NCBI RefSeq assembly: GCF_918814575.1
Contig: NZ_CAKKNS010000008.1
Coordinates: forward strand, 1-64,000
From: Periweissella fabaria
Lineage (GTDB): Bacteria > Bacillota > Bacilli > Lactobacillales > Lactobacillaceae
DNA: 64,000 nt
Reading direction: 5' to 3'
A model generated the notes under the pieces. It was not told the DNA's origin. It searched no databases and saw nothing but the letters and a program-made list of their open reading frames with translations. Of this stretch, positions 1-8,887 are shown piece after piece; the stretch's first letter is position 1; the number at the start of each line of letters is the position of its first letter. The translations under genes and the position numbers were made by a program.

Positions 1-142
1 TAGCGAAATTGACATTCGCAAATTTGTTTAACTCTGAAATCTAGTTTCAAAGTACTTACACATTTGATTGTCAAAACTTTATTCAGTTTTCAAAGATCTA
101 CGTTGTTGTTAACAACTTAATATGTCGTAACAACATTTATTA
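1..142 (-). other. rRNA operon leader (5' of a 16S gene beyond the window edge)
   Basis: Read on the minus strand, this stretch lies downstream of two tandem promoters and contains a boxA antitermination element followed by about 85 bases running off the left edge. That is the usual arrangement ahead of 16S rRNA in Firmicutes. No 16S sequence is inside the window, so the rRNA gene itself is inferred. No open reading frame or tRNA is visible here. Confidence 0.7.
85..99 (-). promoter_or_regulatory. boxA antitermination element of rRNA leader
   Basis: The minus strand reads AGATCTTTGAAAACT, close to the Bacillus rRNA boxA (TGCTCTTTGAAAACT). In rRNA operons boxA loads the Nus factors that protect the untranslated transcript from Rho. 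It follows the proximal promoter by about 45 bases. Confidence 0.7.
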
Positions 143-171
143 ATAATACTCTCTTTAATTTAACAAGTCAA
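143..171 (-). promoter_or_regulatory. rRNA promoter P2 (proximal)
   Basis: Minus strand -35 TTGACT (166-171), a 17-base spacer and -10 TATTAT (143-148). It is the second of two promoters spaced about 117 bases apart that point at the boxA leader, a typical rrn tandem layout. Confidence 0.7.
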
Positions 172-259
172 TAACTTTTTAAATTAATTTGAAATATTTA
201 TTTAAGTGGTTGTCGTTTTGTTTAAACATCATTTATTAATGTCACAAGACAACTTAAAT

Positions 260-288
260 ATAATACCGTGAATTCATAATATCTGCAA
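260..288 (-). promoter_or_regulatory. rRNA promoter P1 (distal)
   Basis: Minus strand -35 TTGCAG (283-288), a 17-base spacer and -10 TATTAT (260-265), the same -10 as P2. Between here and the terminator at 416 (289-415) I see nothing beyond AT-rich sequence. Confidence 0.6.
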
Positions 289-415
289 GCATTTTTTTGA
301 AATAAATTAAATAAAATACGGCATCTACCTTAAATAGCTATTATAGTGGGCATTTATCACCTTCTATAACACTATTAACATCACCTATTTATCCATTAAA
401 AGCTTACTAGTAAAT

Positions 416-452
416 AAAAAACGTTGTATGAATTTTTTCATACAACGTTTTT
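416..452 (-). terminator. Rho-independent terminator
   Basis: A 16-bp inverted repeat (416-432 / 437-452) around a TTTT loop, with U-rich tracts on both sides. It ends the BI-1 family gene on the minus strand and also shields the rRNA promoters. Confidence 0.85.
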
Positions 453-462
453 ATTTACTATA

Positions 463-1182
463 TTAGTCTCGGTTTGAACCGCCGAAAATTTGTAAAAGAC
501 TCAAGAAAATATTAATAAAGTCTAAGTACAACGTCAATGCACCACTAACAGCTAGGCCCATTTCCGTTGATTGGTTACCAAATTCAATGTATAACTGCTT
601 CATCTTATTAGTATCATACGCTGATAATAACGTAAAGATAATTACTGAGGCCCATGAAAGAACCAATGCGATTACAGAGTTGTGTAAGAAAATATTTACA
701 ACTGACGCAACTAACAAGCCAATCAATAATCCAAATAAGTGGGTACCTAAACCAGCCATATTACGTTTAGTAACATATCCATAGGCTGACATCCCTACAA
801 AAATCGCTGCAGCACCGGCAAATGCTCCTAAAATAGAAGCACCCGCATAAACCGCAAAGATAAAGGACATCGTCAATCCATTTACAACGGCATATAGCAC
901 GAGTAATGGCAACGCCATCACCGCATTTCGCATTGCTTTTGTATTAACTAAAACTACTAATACTAATTCAAAAATCATTAACCCATAAAACATAAAACGA
1001 TTAGAGGCTAAAGCTTGCATTACTTGAGGAAACATAGTCGCTGTTACATAGGCTGTTACCCCTGAAACCAATAAAGCCAAGGCCATGTAACGGTACATCC
1101 GACGGAAGAACCCAGCCAAACCTGCAACATCACCACTTTGAGTACGGTTATCATTAACATAACCCATATTATCATTATTCAT
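463..1182 (-). CDS. Bax inhibitor-1 (BI-1/YccA) family integral membrane protein
   Basis: A 239-residue protein with a short hydrophilic N-terminus (about 25 residues) and seven closely packed hydrophobic segments, ending in a charged tail. The length, the segment pattern and the C-terminal 'SAYDT' motif with a conserved Asp fit the BI-1/UPF0005 family. Members are membrane proteins proposed to act as calcium-leak channels or to interact with membrane protease FtsH; the role in lactic acid bacteria is not established. The start ATG has AAAGGAGAA seven bases upstream. It is a single-gene unit with its own terminator downstream. Confidence 0.85.
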   Translation of the reverse strand: MNNDNMGYVNDNRTQSGDVAGLAGFFRRMYRYMALALLVSGVTAYVTATMFPQVMQALASNRFMFYGLMIFELVLVVLVNTKAMRNAVMALPLLVLYAVVNGLTMSFIFAVYAGASILGAFAGAAAIFVGMSAYGYVTKRNMAGLGTHLFGLLIGLLVASVVNIFLHNSVIALVLSWASVIIFTLLSAYDTNKMKQLYIEFGNQSTEMGLAVSGALTLYLDFINIFLSLLQIFGGSNRD

Positions 1183-1248
1183 TTAACGTTCTCCTTTATA
1201 TCATTACTTTACATAATCATACCTGAAACAACGTAAATAAACAAATCA

Positions 1249-2556
1249 CTATTTATTTAATAGCTTTTTGAAAATCATTTCGTATTTTTGTAAATCACCA
1301 GCACCCATGAACACATAGACAGCATTATCAAATGCTAAGAGTTGTTCCATGGTATCTTCACGAAGAATACCACCAAAGTTTGTTAATTTTGCCCCAATAT
1401 CAGCCGATTTAATATCACCACTTGTTTCACGAGCAGATGTAAAAATTTCAGTTAAGAATACTTTATCTGCTGTATCAAGAATCTTTACATAATCATCAAA
1501 GTACGCTTGTGTTCGTGAAAAAGTATGTGGTTGGAAAATCGCTACAATTTCTTGTGTTGGATATTTTTGACGTGCTGCATCAATAGTGGCCTTAATTTCA
1601 GATGGATGGTGTGCATAATCATCAATCATAACCCCATTAGATAAAGGCGTTACTTGGAAACGGCGTTTAACCCCAGAAAATGATAATAATTCCTTTTTAA
1701 CCAAATCAAGATCGAGTTTTTCAAAGTAGGCCACGGCAATTACTGCTAACGTATTTAAAATACCATGTTGTCCAAATTGATTAGTCTTGAACTGACCTAG
1801 ATTTTCATCATGATAGTACACATCAAAAGTAGCTCCTGATTGATCTCGAACAATATTTTGTGCTTGGAAATCATCAGTGGTATTTAATCCATAATAATAA
1901 ACTGGAATATCCGTCTTTAATTGACGTAATTGTGGATCATCCCCCCACGCAAAAATTCCTTTTTTAACTTGATTAGCTAAGTCTTGGAAGGCAGAACGAA
2001 CATCATCAATGCCAGTGTAGTAATCTGGGTGATCAAAATCAATGTTAGTCATGATTGCATAATCAGGCGTATAGTCCATAAAGTGGCGACGGTACTCATC
2101 CATTTCAAAAGCAAAGAAACGGGCATTGGGCATACCTTTACCTGTACCATCCCCAATTAAGAAATTAGTTGTAGCAACTCCGGATAAAACATGTGCTAAC
2201 AATCCCGTTGTACTTGTTTTTCCATGCGCGCCTGCCACCCCAATTGATGTGGTTTCATTAACTAATTGTTCAACCATTTCCGGATATGTTTTGATGTCTA
2301 AGCCCATTTCAATTGCTTTAGCCACTTCAACTTGATCATCTTCAAATGAATTTCCACGAATAATTGTCCAACCTGTCGCTAAGTTAGCTGCATCAAACGG
2401 ATACATTGGAATGCCAGCTTCTTCTAATGGTGTTTGAGTAAAAGTGTATTCAGTAATATCTGAACCTGCAACTTCATATCCTTGATCATGTAAGATCAAA
2501 GCAAGTGAAGCCATTCCTGACCCCTTAATACCAATAAAATAATATTTGTTTGCCAT
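1249..2556 (-). CDS. murC: UDP-N-acetylmuramate--L-alanine ligase
   Basis: Cytoplasmic Mur ligase that attaches L-Ala to UDP-MurNAc using ATP, the first amino-acid step of peptidoglycan precursor synthesis. The 435 residues match the family length. Residues 9-15 (GIKGSGM) are the UDP-binding glycine loop, residues 109-117 (GAHGKTSTT) the ATP P-loop, followed by the central domain with its E/H metal ligands and the C-terminal domain with the DDYAHHP motif that is characteristic of MurC. It appears monocistronic, between ytpR's terminator and the BI-1 gene. I see no strong terminator in the 66 bases downstream. Confidence 0.97.
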   Translation of the reverse strand: MANKYYFIGIKGSGMASLALILHDQGYEVAGSDITEYTFTQTPLEEAGIPMYPFDAANLATGWTIIRGNSFEDDQVEVAKAIEMGLDIKTYPEMVEQLVNETTSIGVAGAHGKTSTTGLLAHVLSGVATTNFLIGDGTGKGMPNARFFAFEMDEYRRHFMDYTPDYAIMTNIDFDHPDYYTGIDDVRSAFQDLANQVKKGIFAWGDDPQLRQLKTDIPVYYYGLNTTDDFQAQNIVRDQSGATFDVYYHDENLGQFKTNQFGQHGILNTLAVIAVAYFEKLDLDLVKKELLSFSGVKRRFQVTPLSNGVMIDDYAHHPSEIKATIDAARQKYPTQEIVAIFQPHTFSRTQAYFDDYVKILDTADKVFLTEIFTSARETSGDIKSADIGAKLTNFGGILREDTMEQLLAFDNAVYVFMGAGDLQKYEMIFKKLLNK

Positions 2557-2641
2557 TGTGACAATAACTCCTTCTACCCTGTATTAATTAAATATTGAAT
2601 TCATTGCCATTGAATTACAAGTAACTACTGGCAACAAAAAA

Positions 2642-2664
2642 AGAGTAACCGGTTCGATTACTCT
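2642..2664 (-). terminator. Terminator after ytpR
   Basis: Inverted repeat AGAGTAA/TTACTCT with a 9-base loop, followed on the minus strand by a run of seven T. It sits between the ytpR stop and murC, separating the two units. Confidence 0.75.
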
Positions 2665-2704
2665 CTAAATCATAGCACAATCTATGTTGAATGCACTATC
2701 AAGA

Positions 2705-3343
2705 TTAACTAAATAGACCTTGTGCTTTATTAAAGTCAAATGCTTCACCAACGGCTTGGAAATCAGTTGGTAAAATCAAAGCCCCTGGAACTTGTGGCGC
2801 GTTAGGTAATTGAAGTTCTCGACCAGAAACAATCATCCCATTTGAAGCTACACCCCGTAGCTCACCTGGCCAGATAATTAAGCCACTTGGCATCATTGCA
2901 CCAACTCGTGCAACGACAACATAAATATCCGCTTGCATGTTAGGTGAACCTGATACGATTTGTTCGTATTCATTTTCACCAACTTTTGTCTTTGTAATTT
3001 GTAAATGATCTGAATCTGGGTGTGGAGTAACACTTTCAACATAGCCAATCACAAATTTAGGAGCTTCATCGTTAACTAATTCTGCTTCAAAGCCAACCGC
3101 TACTAATGCTTCGTTTAACTTATCAATTTGCATATCAGTTAAAAATACTTGACCACCTTCAGCTGGTAAATCAAGTAAATTACTGATTTCAAAGAAATTA
3201 AAGCCAATCGTTGCTTGCGTTGTTTCGTCGTAAAGACGTACGATTTGACCTTTCTTTTCGCTTCCTTGCGTTGCAACATCTGGTTGGAGCAACAACATTA
3301 ACGTATCACCAACGTGTTGGGGGTTGTAACTTGCAATTAACAT
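2705..3343 (-). CDS. ytpR: YtpR family tRNA-binding domain protein
   Basis: A 212-residue cytoplasmic protein. The N-terminal half (about 1-90) matches the DUF4479 region of YtpR; the C-terminal half (about 95-205) is an OB-fold tRNA-binding domain of the EMAP/PheT-N type, visible in 'VGYVESVTPHPDSDHL' and 'MPSGLIIWPGELRG'. YtpR proteins are stand-alone relatives of the PheT N-terminal domain; substrate and exact role are not known. It follows a thioredoxin and an M42 aminopeptidase in the same direction, as in the Bacillus ytoP-ytpP-ytpQ-ytpR locus, but with no ytpQ between. A terminator separates it from the thioredoxin. Confidence 0.88.
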   Translation of the reverse strand: MLIASYNPQHVGDTLMLLLQPDVATQGSEKKGQIVRLYDETTQATIGFNFFEISNLLDLPAEGGQVFLTDMQIDKLNEALVAVGFEAELVNDEAPKFVIGYVESVTPHPDSDHLQITKTKVGENEYEQIVSGSPNMQADIYVVVARVGAMMPSGLIIWPGELRGVASNGMIVSGRELQLPNAPQVPGALILPTDFQAVGEAFDFNKAQGLFS

Positions 3344-3376
3344 CTCGTTTCCTGCCTATTTAAGTATTTGAATAAA

Positions 3377-3398
3377 AAAAGTTGGCACGCCAACTTTT
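3377..3398 (-). terminator. Terminator after the thioredoxin gene
   Basis: A 9-bp stem AAAAGTTGG/CCAACTTTT with a CACG loop and a T-run on the minus strand. A third arm (3399-3407, GCGTCCAAC) could pair alternatively with the first arm, so two mutually exclusive hairpins are possible. Confidence 0.7.
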
Positions 3399-3468
3399 GC
3401 GTCCAACTTTTAGTTTAGTGGTAAGTGGTACGCTTTTCAACTAAAAAACGTCCTTCCACCATGTTTTT

Positions 3469-3786
3469 TTATAAACTATCAATGAAGTTTTCAACTTCAG
3501 CTTGAGTTTTACGATCCTTGTTAACAAAACGACCTAATTCTTGGCCATTTTCAAAAGCAATGAAGCTTGGAATTCCGTAAACATCAAGTTCAGCACACAA
3601 ATCAATGTTTTCATCACGGTCAACCGTAATAAATTCGAATTGACTGTATTTTTCTTCAATTGTAGGCATTGCCGGCTTGATAAAACGACAATCAGGGCAC
3701 CAATCAGCCGTAAAGAATAAGATAACTTTTTTATCAGCAATATCAGTTAATAATGTTTTTTGATCCATTTGTGGTAATGTTTTCAT
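3469..3786 (-). CDS. ytpP: Thioredoxin-like protein (YtpP type)
   Basis: A 105-residue cytoplasmic thioredoxin-fold protein, presumably a thiol-disulfide reductant. The active site is W29-C30-P31-D32-C33, so the dipeptide is PD instead of the GP of TrxA, which points to YtpP. The cis-proline is at residue 73 (GIPSF). It lies 64 bases downstream of the M42 aminopeptidase and upstream of ytpR, the same neighbours as Bacillus ytpP. The PD dipeptide usually shifts redox potential, so it is probably not the cell's main thioredoxin. Confidence 0.85.
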   Translation of the reverse strand: MKTLPQMDQKTLLTDIADKKVILFFTADWCPDCRFIKPAMPTIEEKYSQFEFITVDRDENIDLCAELDVYGIPSFIAFENGQELGRFVNKDRKTQAEVENFIDSL

Positions 3787-3850
3787 TTCATTTCTCCATT
3801 CACTTATTTTTTGTAACTAAATTATAGCACATCTAGCTCGGCATTCAAGC

Positions 3851-4927
3851 TTAACGCCCAATAATTGTATCAACTGCGCTCTTATCAAGATTCAATGCCA
3901 ATTGCTTCACTAACTCCTTAGCAGCTTCAAAATCACGAATTGACCACATTGTTTGGTGCGTGTGAATATAGCGTGATGCCACCCCTAAAGCAACTGAAGG
4001 TACACCATGGGCTTGTAATTGAGCTGCTGATGCATCCGTACCACCTTTTGAAACAAAATATTGGAATGGAATGTTATTTGTTTCTGAAATATCAAGCACA
4101 AATTCCTTCAAACGTAATGGCATAACGACACCTGGATCAAATACCCGAAGTAATGTTCCTTCATCTAAATGACCTTGATGATTTGTTTTACCATTAATGT
4201 CATCGGCAGCCGAAGAATCAATAGCAAAGAAAAGATCAGGATTAAGCATGTTAACTGCTCCATGAGCACCACGTAACCCAACTTCTTCTTGTACATCAGC
4301 TCCCATAATTAATGTATTAGGTGTCTGAACATCTTTAAGGGCCTCCAGAGTATCTAAAACCGTCACCATCCCAAAACGATTATCCCAGGCTTTAGAAATC
4401 ACCCGTTTCTTATTAGCCGTCATCACTGTATCGACTTGAGGAACAATGAAGTCACCTGGTCGAACACCAAATGCGTGCGCTTCTTCAGCTGAAGTAAAAC
4501 CAGCATCAAATAAAATATCATCAACTTTTGGCGTGCCATTAACGCCACTATTGCCACGTAATAAGTGTGGAGATACTGAAGAGGAAACAACTGGCATACT
4601 TTCATGACGTGTAAATAAAGTAAAACGTTGTGATGAAACCACATATGGATTCCATCCACCTACCGCTGCAACGTTAAATAGCCCCATTGGCGTGATGTTA
4701 GTCACAATAAAACCAACTTCATCCATGTGTGCGGCAAACATAATTTTAGGTGCTGTTGTATCTTGGTTAGGTTTAATACCAAAAACACCCCCTAAACCAT
4801 CTTGCTTAACTTCAGCAACCAAAGGAGCCAAATCTGCTTTAAACATATCCCGAACGTGATGTTCAAAACCACTAGTCCCTTGAATTTCCGTATATTTTTT
4901 AACGCGCAAAAAATCTTTTTCGTCCAT
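3851..4927 (-). CDS. pepA: M42 family glutamyl/aspartyl aminopeptidase
   Basis: A 358-residue cytoplasmic metallopeptidase of family M42, releasing N-terminal Glu/Asp (PepA of lactic acid bacteria) or related residues from peptides. Visible signatures are H67-M-D69 (first zinc site), the bridging Asp in 'KAWDNRFG', the catalytic pair EE in 'QEEVGLRGA', 'IDSSAADD', and the C-terminal His in 'SRYIHTHQT'. The PDZ-like insert expected near residues 70-165 is present. Family members form dodecameric shells. It starts the pepA-trx unit (Bacillus homologue YtoP). Substrate preference cannot be read from the sequence. Confidence 0.92.
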   Translation of the reverse strand: MDEKDFLRVKKYTEIQGTSGFEHHVRDMFKADLAPLVAEVKQDGLGGVFGIKPNQDTTAPKIMFAAHMDEVGFIVTNITPMGLFNVAAVGGWNPYVVSSQRFTLFTRHESMPVVSSSVSPHLLRGNSGVNGTPKVDDILFDAGFTSAEEAHAFGVRPGDFIVPQVDTVMTANKKRVISKAWDNRFGMVTVLDTLEALKDVQTPNTLIMGADVQEEVGLRGAHGAVNMLNPDLFFAIDSSAADDINGKTNHQGHLDEGTLLRVFDPGVVMPLRLKEFVLDISETNNIPFQYFVSKGGTDASAAQLQAHGVPSVALGVASRYIHTHQTMWSIRDFEAAKELVKQLALNLDKSAVDTIIGR

Positions 4928-5137
4928 TCCTTACCATCCTCATTTCAAACAAATCTTTTAATTTAGCGAAGTTTCATCAAAGACTCTCAACACTTACTTT
5001 AGCTATTAGGCTTATTTTACATCATCTAAAAAATTAAAAAAATACGAAATGATTACAAAGTATTTTTTTAATTTATTTTTAAGTGAGATTATGCTATTTT
5101 ATAGGTTAGATTGGGAGACGAGTAGGAGAAATTTAAC

Positions 5138-5464
5138 ATGAACAAAAAAGGTTTGAGTATCATCGCTGGTGTAATTGGAAGTCTTGGGATAGCAGCTGTA
5201 ATTGGTGGTAAAAGTGCCCAGGAAAAATCAAACGCCAAAACTCATGCCGCATTAATTAGTAAAATTCATGATGAATTTACTAGCTATGGCAAAATTGAAG
5301 GCACATGGATTAATCATGAAACTGAAACATATTTCACTAATAACACCAAATATACCGTTTATAATGGTGGTGTTACCTTACGGAAAAATGGTGAATTAGA
5401 ACAATATCGCTTAAAAATCGATGCCCAATCACTAGCCGTTATCCTGCAAGAAAAAATCTTATAA
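5138..5464 (+). CDS. Small exported or membrane-anchored protein of unknown function
   Basis: 108 residues. An N-terminal KK followed by one hydrophobic stretch (residues 6-23, glycine/isoleucine rich) looks like a signal peptide or anchor; there is no lipobox cysteine. The remainder is hydrophilic with a short beta-rich pattern, 'KIEGTWINHETETYF' and 'YTVYNGGVTLRKNGELEQYRLKID'. I do not recognise a named family; such genes are usually labelled small secreted protein in lactobacilli. It is monocistronic, with its own Shine-Dalgarno (AGGAGAA) and terminator, and is convergent with yhaM. A 'GxW' start to the mature domain also occurs in the gene ending at 15350, but similarity is weak. Confidence 0.7.
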   Translation: MNKKGLSIIAGVIGSLGIAAVIGGKSAQEKSNAKTHAALISKIHDEFTSYGKIEGTWINHETETYFTNNTKYTVYNGGVTLRKNGELEQYRLKIDAQSLAVILQEKIL

Positions 5465-5470
5465 TTATAA

Positions 5471-5501
5471 AAAACGTCCGGCTATCATTGCCAGACGTTT
5501 T
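5471..5501 (+). terminator. Bidirectional terminator
   Basis: Stem AAAACGTC + GGC paired with GCC + GACGTTTT around one mismatch, with A-run before and T-run after. It ends the upstream plus-strand gene and, on the other strand, yhaM, whose stop codon lies two bases beyond. Confidence 0.85.
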
Positions 5502-5502
5502 T

Positions 5503-6456
5503 TTAATCTAAACTTTTAGGATGATAAATCATCCTTTTATCTAATGCATATACACGCTCTGAAAATTTGCCAGGCTCTGTTTGTTCAGCAACGTGAGTAA
5601 ACATTTCAATGCTAGCATCCAATTCATCTAATTGATGTAAGACTTCCGCTTCCAAAATTGCTGGCCTGATTGATGAACCATATTCCAATAAACCATGATG
5701 GGCCAAAATAACATGCCGTAAAAGAATGATATTTTCATCATTTGGGTCTAAATGTAAATCTTGCACTGCCAACACAATTTCTGCATCAGAAATCGCAATG
5801 TGCCCAAGTAAATTTCCAGCAACCGTATAAGTTGTGCCGACTGGTCCTGAAAGTTCAAGCGTTTTACCAATATCATGTAATATCGCTCCGGCCAGTAATA
5901 ATCCTTGATTAATTTGTGGGTATAAGGGGCCAATTTTTTGCGCTAAGTGCACAATTGACAACGTATGATATGCTAATCCACCGGTGTAAGCATGATGATT
6001 TTTTTTAGCTGCCGGAAACGTATAAAAAGCATCATGATGCTTTCGTAAAAGATGCCGCACGATGCGATTCCATTCGGGGTTGGTAATACTAAATAAGACC
6101 TGATTAATTTCTTCTTCCATCCGTTGGCGTTGTACGGGTGCACTTGTAATAAAATCACTTGGTTTCAAATCAACTTTGCCAGTAGCCAGCTTAATATTAG
6201 CAATCTTCAGTTGGGGGGTTCCCTGATACATTTGTTTAGTTGCGTGTAATTGTACCACCGTTCCAATCACAAAGATTTCAATTTCTTCAGGTGTCACGCC
6301 CCAATACATACCTTCCATCTCACCCGATTTATCTTCAAAATCAATAGCTAAATACTGCTTACCGGTTTTCGCAGTTCTAGTAACCACATTTTTAATTAAC
6401 ACCGGAATATTCATCTGTTCACCAAGATTGTAATCATGCAACAATTTATCACTCAT
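5503..6456 (-). CDS. yhaM: 3'-5' exoribonuclease YhaM
   Basis: A 317-residue (Bacillus protein about 314) cytoplasmic 3'-5' exoribonuclease. Residues 17-95 form an OB-fold nucleic-acid-binding domain; the HD domain follows with H164 ('GLAYHT') and H194-D195 ('LHDIGK') as metal ligands. In Streptococcus and Bacillus, YhaM trims a few nucleotides from transcript 3' ends. It is last in the yhaO-yhaN-yhaM order, 37 bases after yhaN, so a common transcript is likely. The linkage of an SbcCD-like pair with this nuclease is conserved in Firmicutes. Confidence 0.93.
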   Translation of the reverse strand: MSDKLLHDYNLGEQMNIPVLIKNVVTRTAKTGKQYLAIDFEDKSGEMEGMYWGVTPEEIEIFVIGTVVQLHATKQMYQGTPQLKIANIKLATGKVDLKPSDFITSAPVQRQRMEEEINQVLFSITNPEWNRIVRHLLRKHHDAFYTFPAAKKNHHAYTGGLAYHTLSIVHLAQKIGPLYPQINQGLLLAGAILHDIGKTLELSGPVGTTYTVAGNLLGHIAISDAEIVLAVQDLHLDPNDENIILLRHVILAHHGLLEYGSSIRPAILEAEVLHQLDELDASIEMFTHVAEQTEPGKFSERVYALDKRMIYHPKSLD

Positions 6457-6493
6457 GTTAATCTTCCACCGTTTTCTTATTTAGATTTTTCGT

Positions 6494-8887
6494 CTATAAA
6501 GTAACAATCTGTGGTGTTGTAAAATCAGTCAATACAACTGGGTTTGACGTAAAATAAATAACTTGCTGATTAATACTTAATTCATGCATCAATCCATGCA
6601 TGCGGCCCAAACGTTGTGCATCAAAATTTACAAAACCATCATCAATAATAATTGGAAATTCAATCATATCTGCTAATACTTGTGCAAAGGCAATTCGAAA
6701 TGCAACATACAATTGTTCACTCGTACCTTTGGATAATTCAGCTAAACTAAACTGTTCATCAGTTGCTGTTATTAAGGATATCATATTACTTTTCATTTTA
6801 ATTGCAATAAAGTTTCCACCCGTAAGCATTTGAAAATATTTGGTTGCCAGTGTTAAAATTTGTGGCATCCGTTGTTGTGATGACTGTTTAAGCGCTTCAT
6901 TAATCCATTGAGCACTCAATTGTTTAATCATAAAATCTTCTAGCCCTGCAATAACATCGCGTTGGAGATTAGCAATTTGCTGTTCAATCTCGTTAATCGT
7001 ACCATTACTAACAACTTTAAGATGTTGAATTTGCGAGCTTTGTAATTGTTGTTCCAGTGCTGCTAATTGGACATTATTTTGGGTTAAATGCATCTTAGTA
7101 GTTGTAATCATATCCGTAACCGGACTAGTTAAACTTGCCAAGCGTGTAATTTGTTGGTCATTGAATTGCTTTTGCATCGCTATTAATTCTTGATTTTGTT
7201 GCTTATCAACATTTTGTTTAACAATTTGTAAATGAAATTCAGCTTCATCAGCAACTCCAATACTAGCTAAGACCGTTTGCATTTCTTGTTGCACATTTGC
7301 TAATTGTTGGTGGCGTTGTTTGTAATATTGTTCTTGATATACTTGATCAGCCTTACCAAGTGCATGCGCTTGTTGTTCGGCCACATGCTCATTAATGACC
7401 TGACTAAGCTGTTGCAGTTGCATACTAAAATCGCTCGCCGCCATCGTGTTGGTAACACTAGCTAACTTAAAGCCATTAATATTGGACTGCTCAGCATTAA
7501 TCGTTTCTTCTAATTGCCTTAACTGGGCTTGACTTGCTTGCAATTGAGCTTGTAATTGATTCAATTGCGTTTGTGCAAGTTGGTCCGTTGGTGCTTCTTT
7601 TGCTGGTTGGTCAACCTTGTGTGCATCCGCATTTCGGTTCCCTGTCAACCAAACACCACCACCCACTATTAATGCAAGTAATACCTTCACCACTAAATTA
7701 ATCGGCATCAATAACACAATGGCGATTACCGCCACGCCAAGGCCCAGTTTCCATTTAGGTATATCACTTGAACTTGCAGAATTCATTGGATGTTGTCGTT
7801 GCATCGGTGTTGTTTCAGCAAAATTACTAACTTCCGCACGCATCTGTTGATATTGACGCGTCAATTGATTAATTTGCTGGTCCATGGCGCGATAATTAGC
7901 CGCCATTTCGAGTAACATGCCTAACCGTGGTTGTAACTTTGTAACTGCTTCACTCAAATTACTATTTTGAATATTATTCGTATTATCGGCTTGCATTGTT
8001 TGTTCAAGTCGCGTAAGTTCTTCAATTAAATTAGCTTTTTGAAATTGGAGCTGTTCAAAGCGGACCTTGGTATCCTCATTAATTTTTTTAACTTGTTGCG
8101 CTTGTTTTTGTTCCAATTTACGCATTTGTAAATACAATGGTTCTAGGCGCGCTAATTCGTTCAATTCCAATAAACTATTTTGTTGGTCAGTGATTTTAGT
8201 TTTTAATTTTTCAATCGCTACATGTTGATTTTGTAAACTTTCCAAACTAGCAAAATAAGTTGGTAATTGCCGTTGAATTTCTAATTGATTATCCACTGTT
8301 CGGCGATATTCATTAAGCAAGCCATTTAATGGACGCTTCCCATTTTTTGAATTTGCCGCAAACAAACCTTGGGCTTCTTTTTCAAATTGATTGGCTACAC
8401 TTAGCCATTCCGTAGCGCCGACTGCTCCAATTTTAAGCAACCGTTGCTCAAGTTCAGCCGGGGTTAAACTACGTACTTCAGCTAATTCATCGGCATTGAT
8501 TGCATAAATTTGTTGAAATGTTTCACTAGTAATCGGCCCTAAAATATCATCTAAAATCGGTTGTGGATTAGCAAAGGCTTCATTAGTTTGTAAATCAATT
8601 AATTCCAGCTCGGTGTTCGTGCGATGGCGCCGAATCAAACGATAGCTCTTCCCTTGGTGTAAAAATTGAATCTCGCCGCCATACACGGCTTGTTCCTTGG
8701 GTTCATATGTATTAATAAATTTACTTTTTTTACTCGCAAAACCAAATAACATGCCACTAATGAATGCCATTAACGTTGATTTTCCGGCTTCATTTTCACC
8801 ATAAAAAACCATCATTGATTCTGGTAATGTAAAAGTTTGATTAACCCATTTTCCAAAACCATATATTTTAATTACTTCAATCTTCAT
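6494..8887 (-). CDS. yhaN: SbcC/Rad50-like ATPase YhaN
   Basis: AAA/SMC-like ATPase partner of the YhaO nuclease, probably acting in DNA end processing. Walker A GENEAGKST is at residues 30-38, and the C-terminal Walker B/D-loop is 'IIIDDGFVNFD'. Long Gln-rich coiled coils lie between. Around residues 380-420 there are two hydrophobic segments, a known peculiarity of YhaN that suggests membrane association. About 797 residues, shorter than Bacillus YhaN (about 960), with coiled-coil arms accounting for the difference. I chose the ATG at 8887, which overlaps the yhaO stop, over an upstream GTG at 8902; AGGAT lies upstream. Confidence 0.88.
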   Translation of the reverse strand: MKIEVIKIYGFGKWVNQTFTLPESMMVFYGENEAGKSTLMAFISGMLFGFASKKSKFINTYEPKEQAVYGGEIQFLHQGKSYRLIRRHRTNTELELIDLQTNEAFANPQPILDDILGPITSETFQQIYAINADELAEVRSLTPAELEQRLLKIGAVGATEWLSVANQFEKEAQGLFAANSKNGKRPLNGLLNEYRRTVDNQLEIQRQLPTYFASLESLQNQHVAIEKLKTKITDQQNSLLELNELARLEPLYLQMRKLEQKQAQQVKKINEDTKVRFEQLQFQKANLIEELTRLEQTMQADNTNNIQNSNLSEAVTKLQPRLGMLLEMAANYRAMDQQINQLTRQYQQMRAEVSNFAETTPMQRQHPMNSASSSDIPKWKLGLGVAVIAIVLLMPINLVVKVLLALIVGGGVWLTGNRNADAHKVDQPAKEAPTDQLAQTQLNQLQAQLQASQAQLRQLEETINAEQSNINGFKLASVTNTMAASDFSMQLQQLSQVINEHVAEQQAHALGKADQVYQEQYYKQRHQQLANVQQEMQTVLASIGVADEAEFHLQIVKQNVDKQQNQELIAMQKQFNDQQITRLASLTSPVTDMITTTKMHLTQNNVQLAALEQQLQSSQIQHLKVVSNGTINEIEQQIANLQRDVIAGLEDFMIKQLSAQWINEALKQSSQQRMPQILTLATKYFQMLTGGNFIAIKMKSNMISLITATDEQFSLAELSKGTSEQLYVAFRIAFAQVLADMIEFPIIIDDGFVNFDAQRLGRMHGLMHELSINQQVIYFTSNPVVLTDFTTPQIVTL

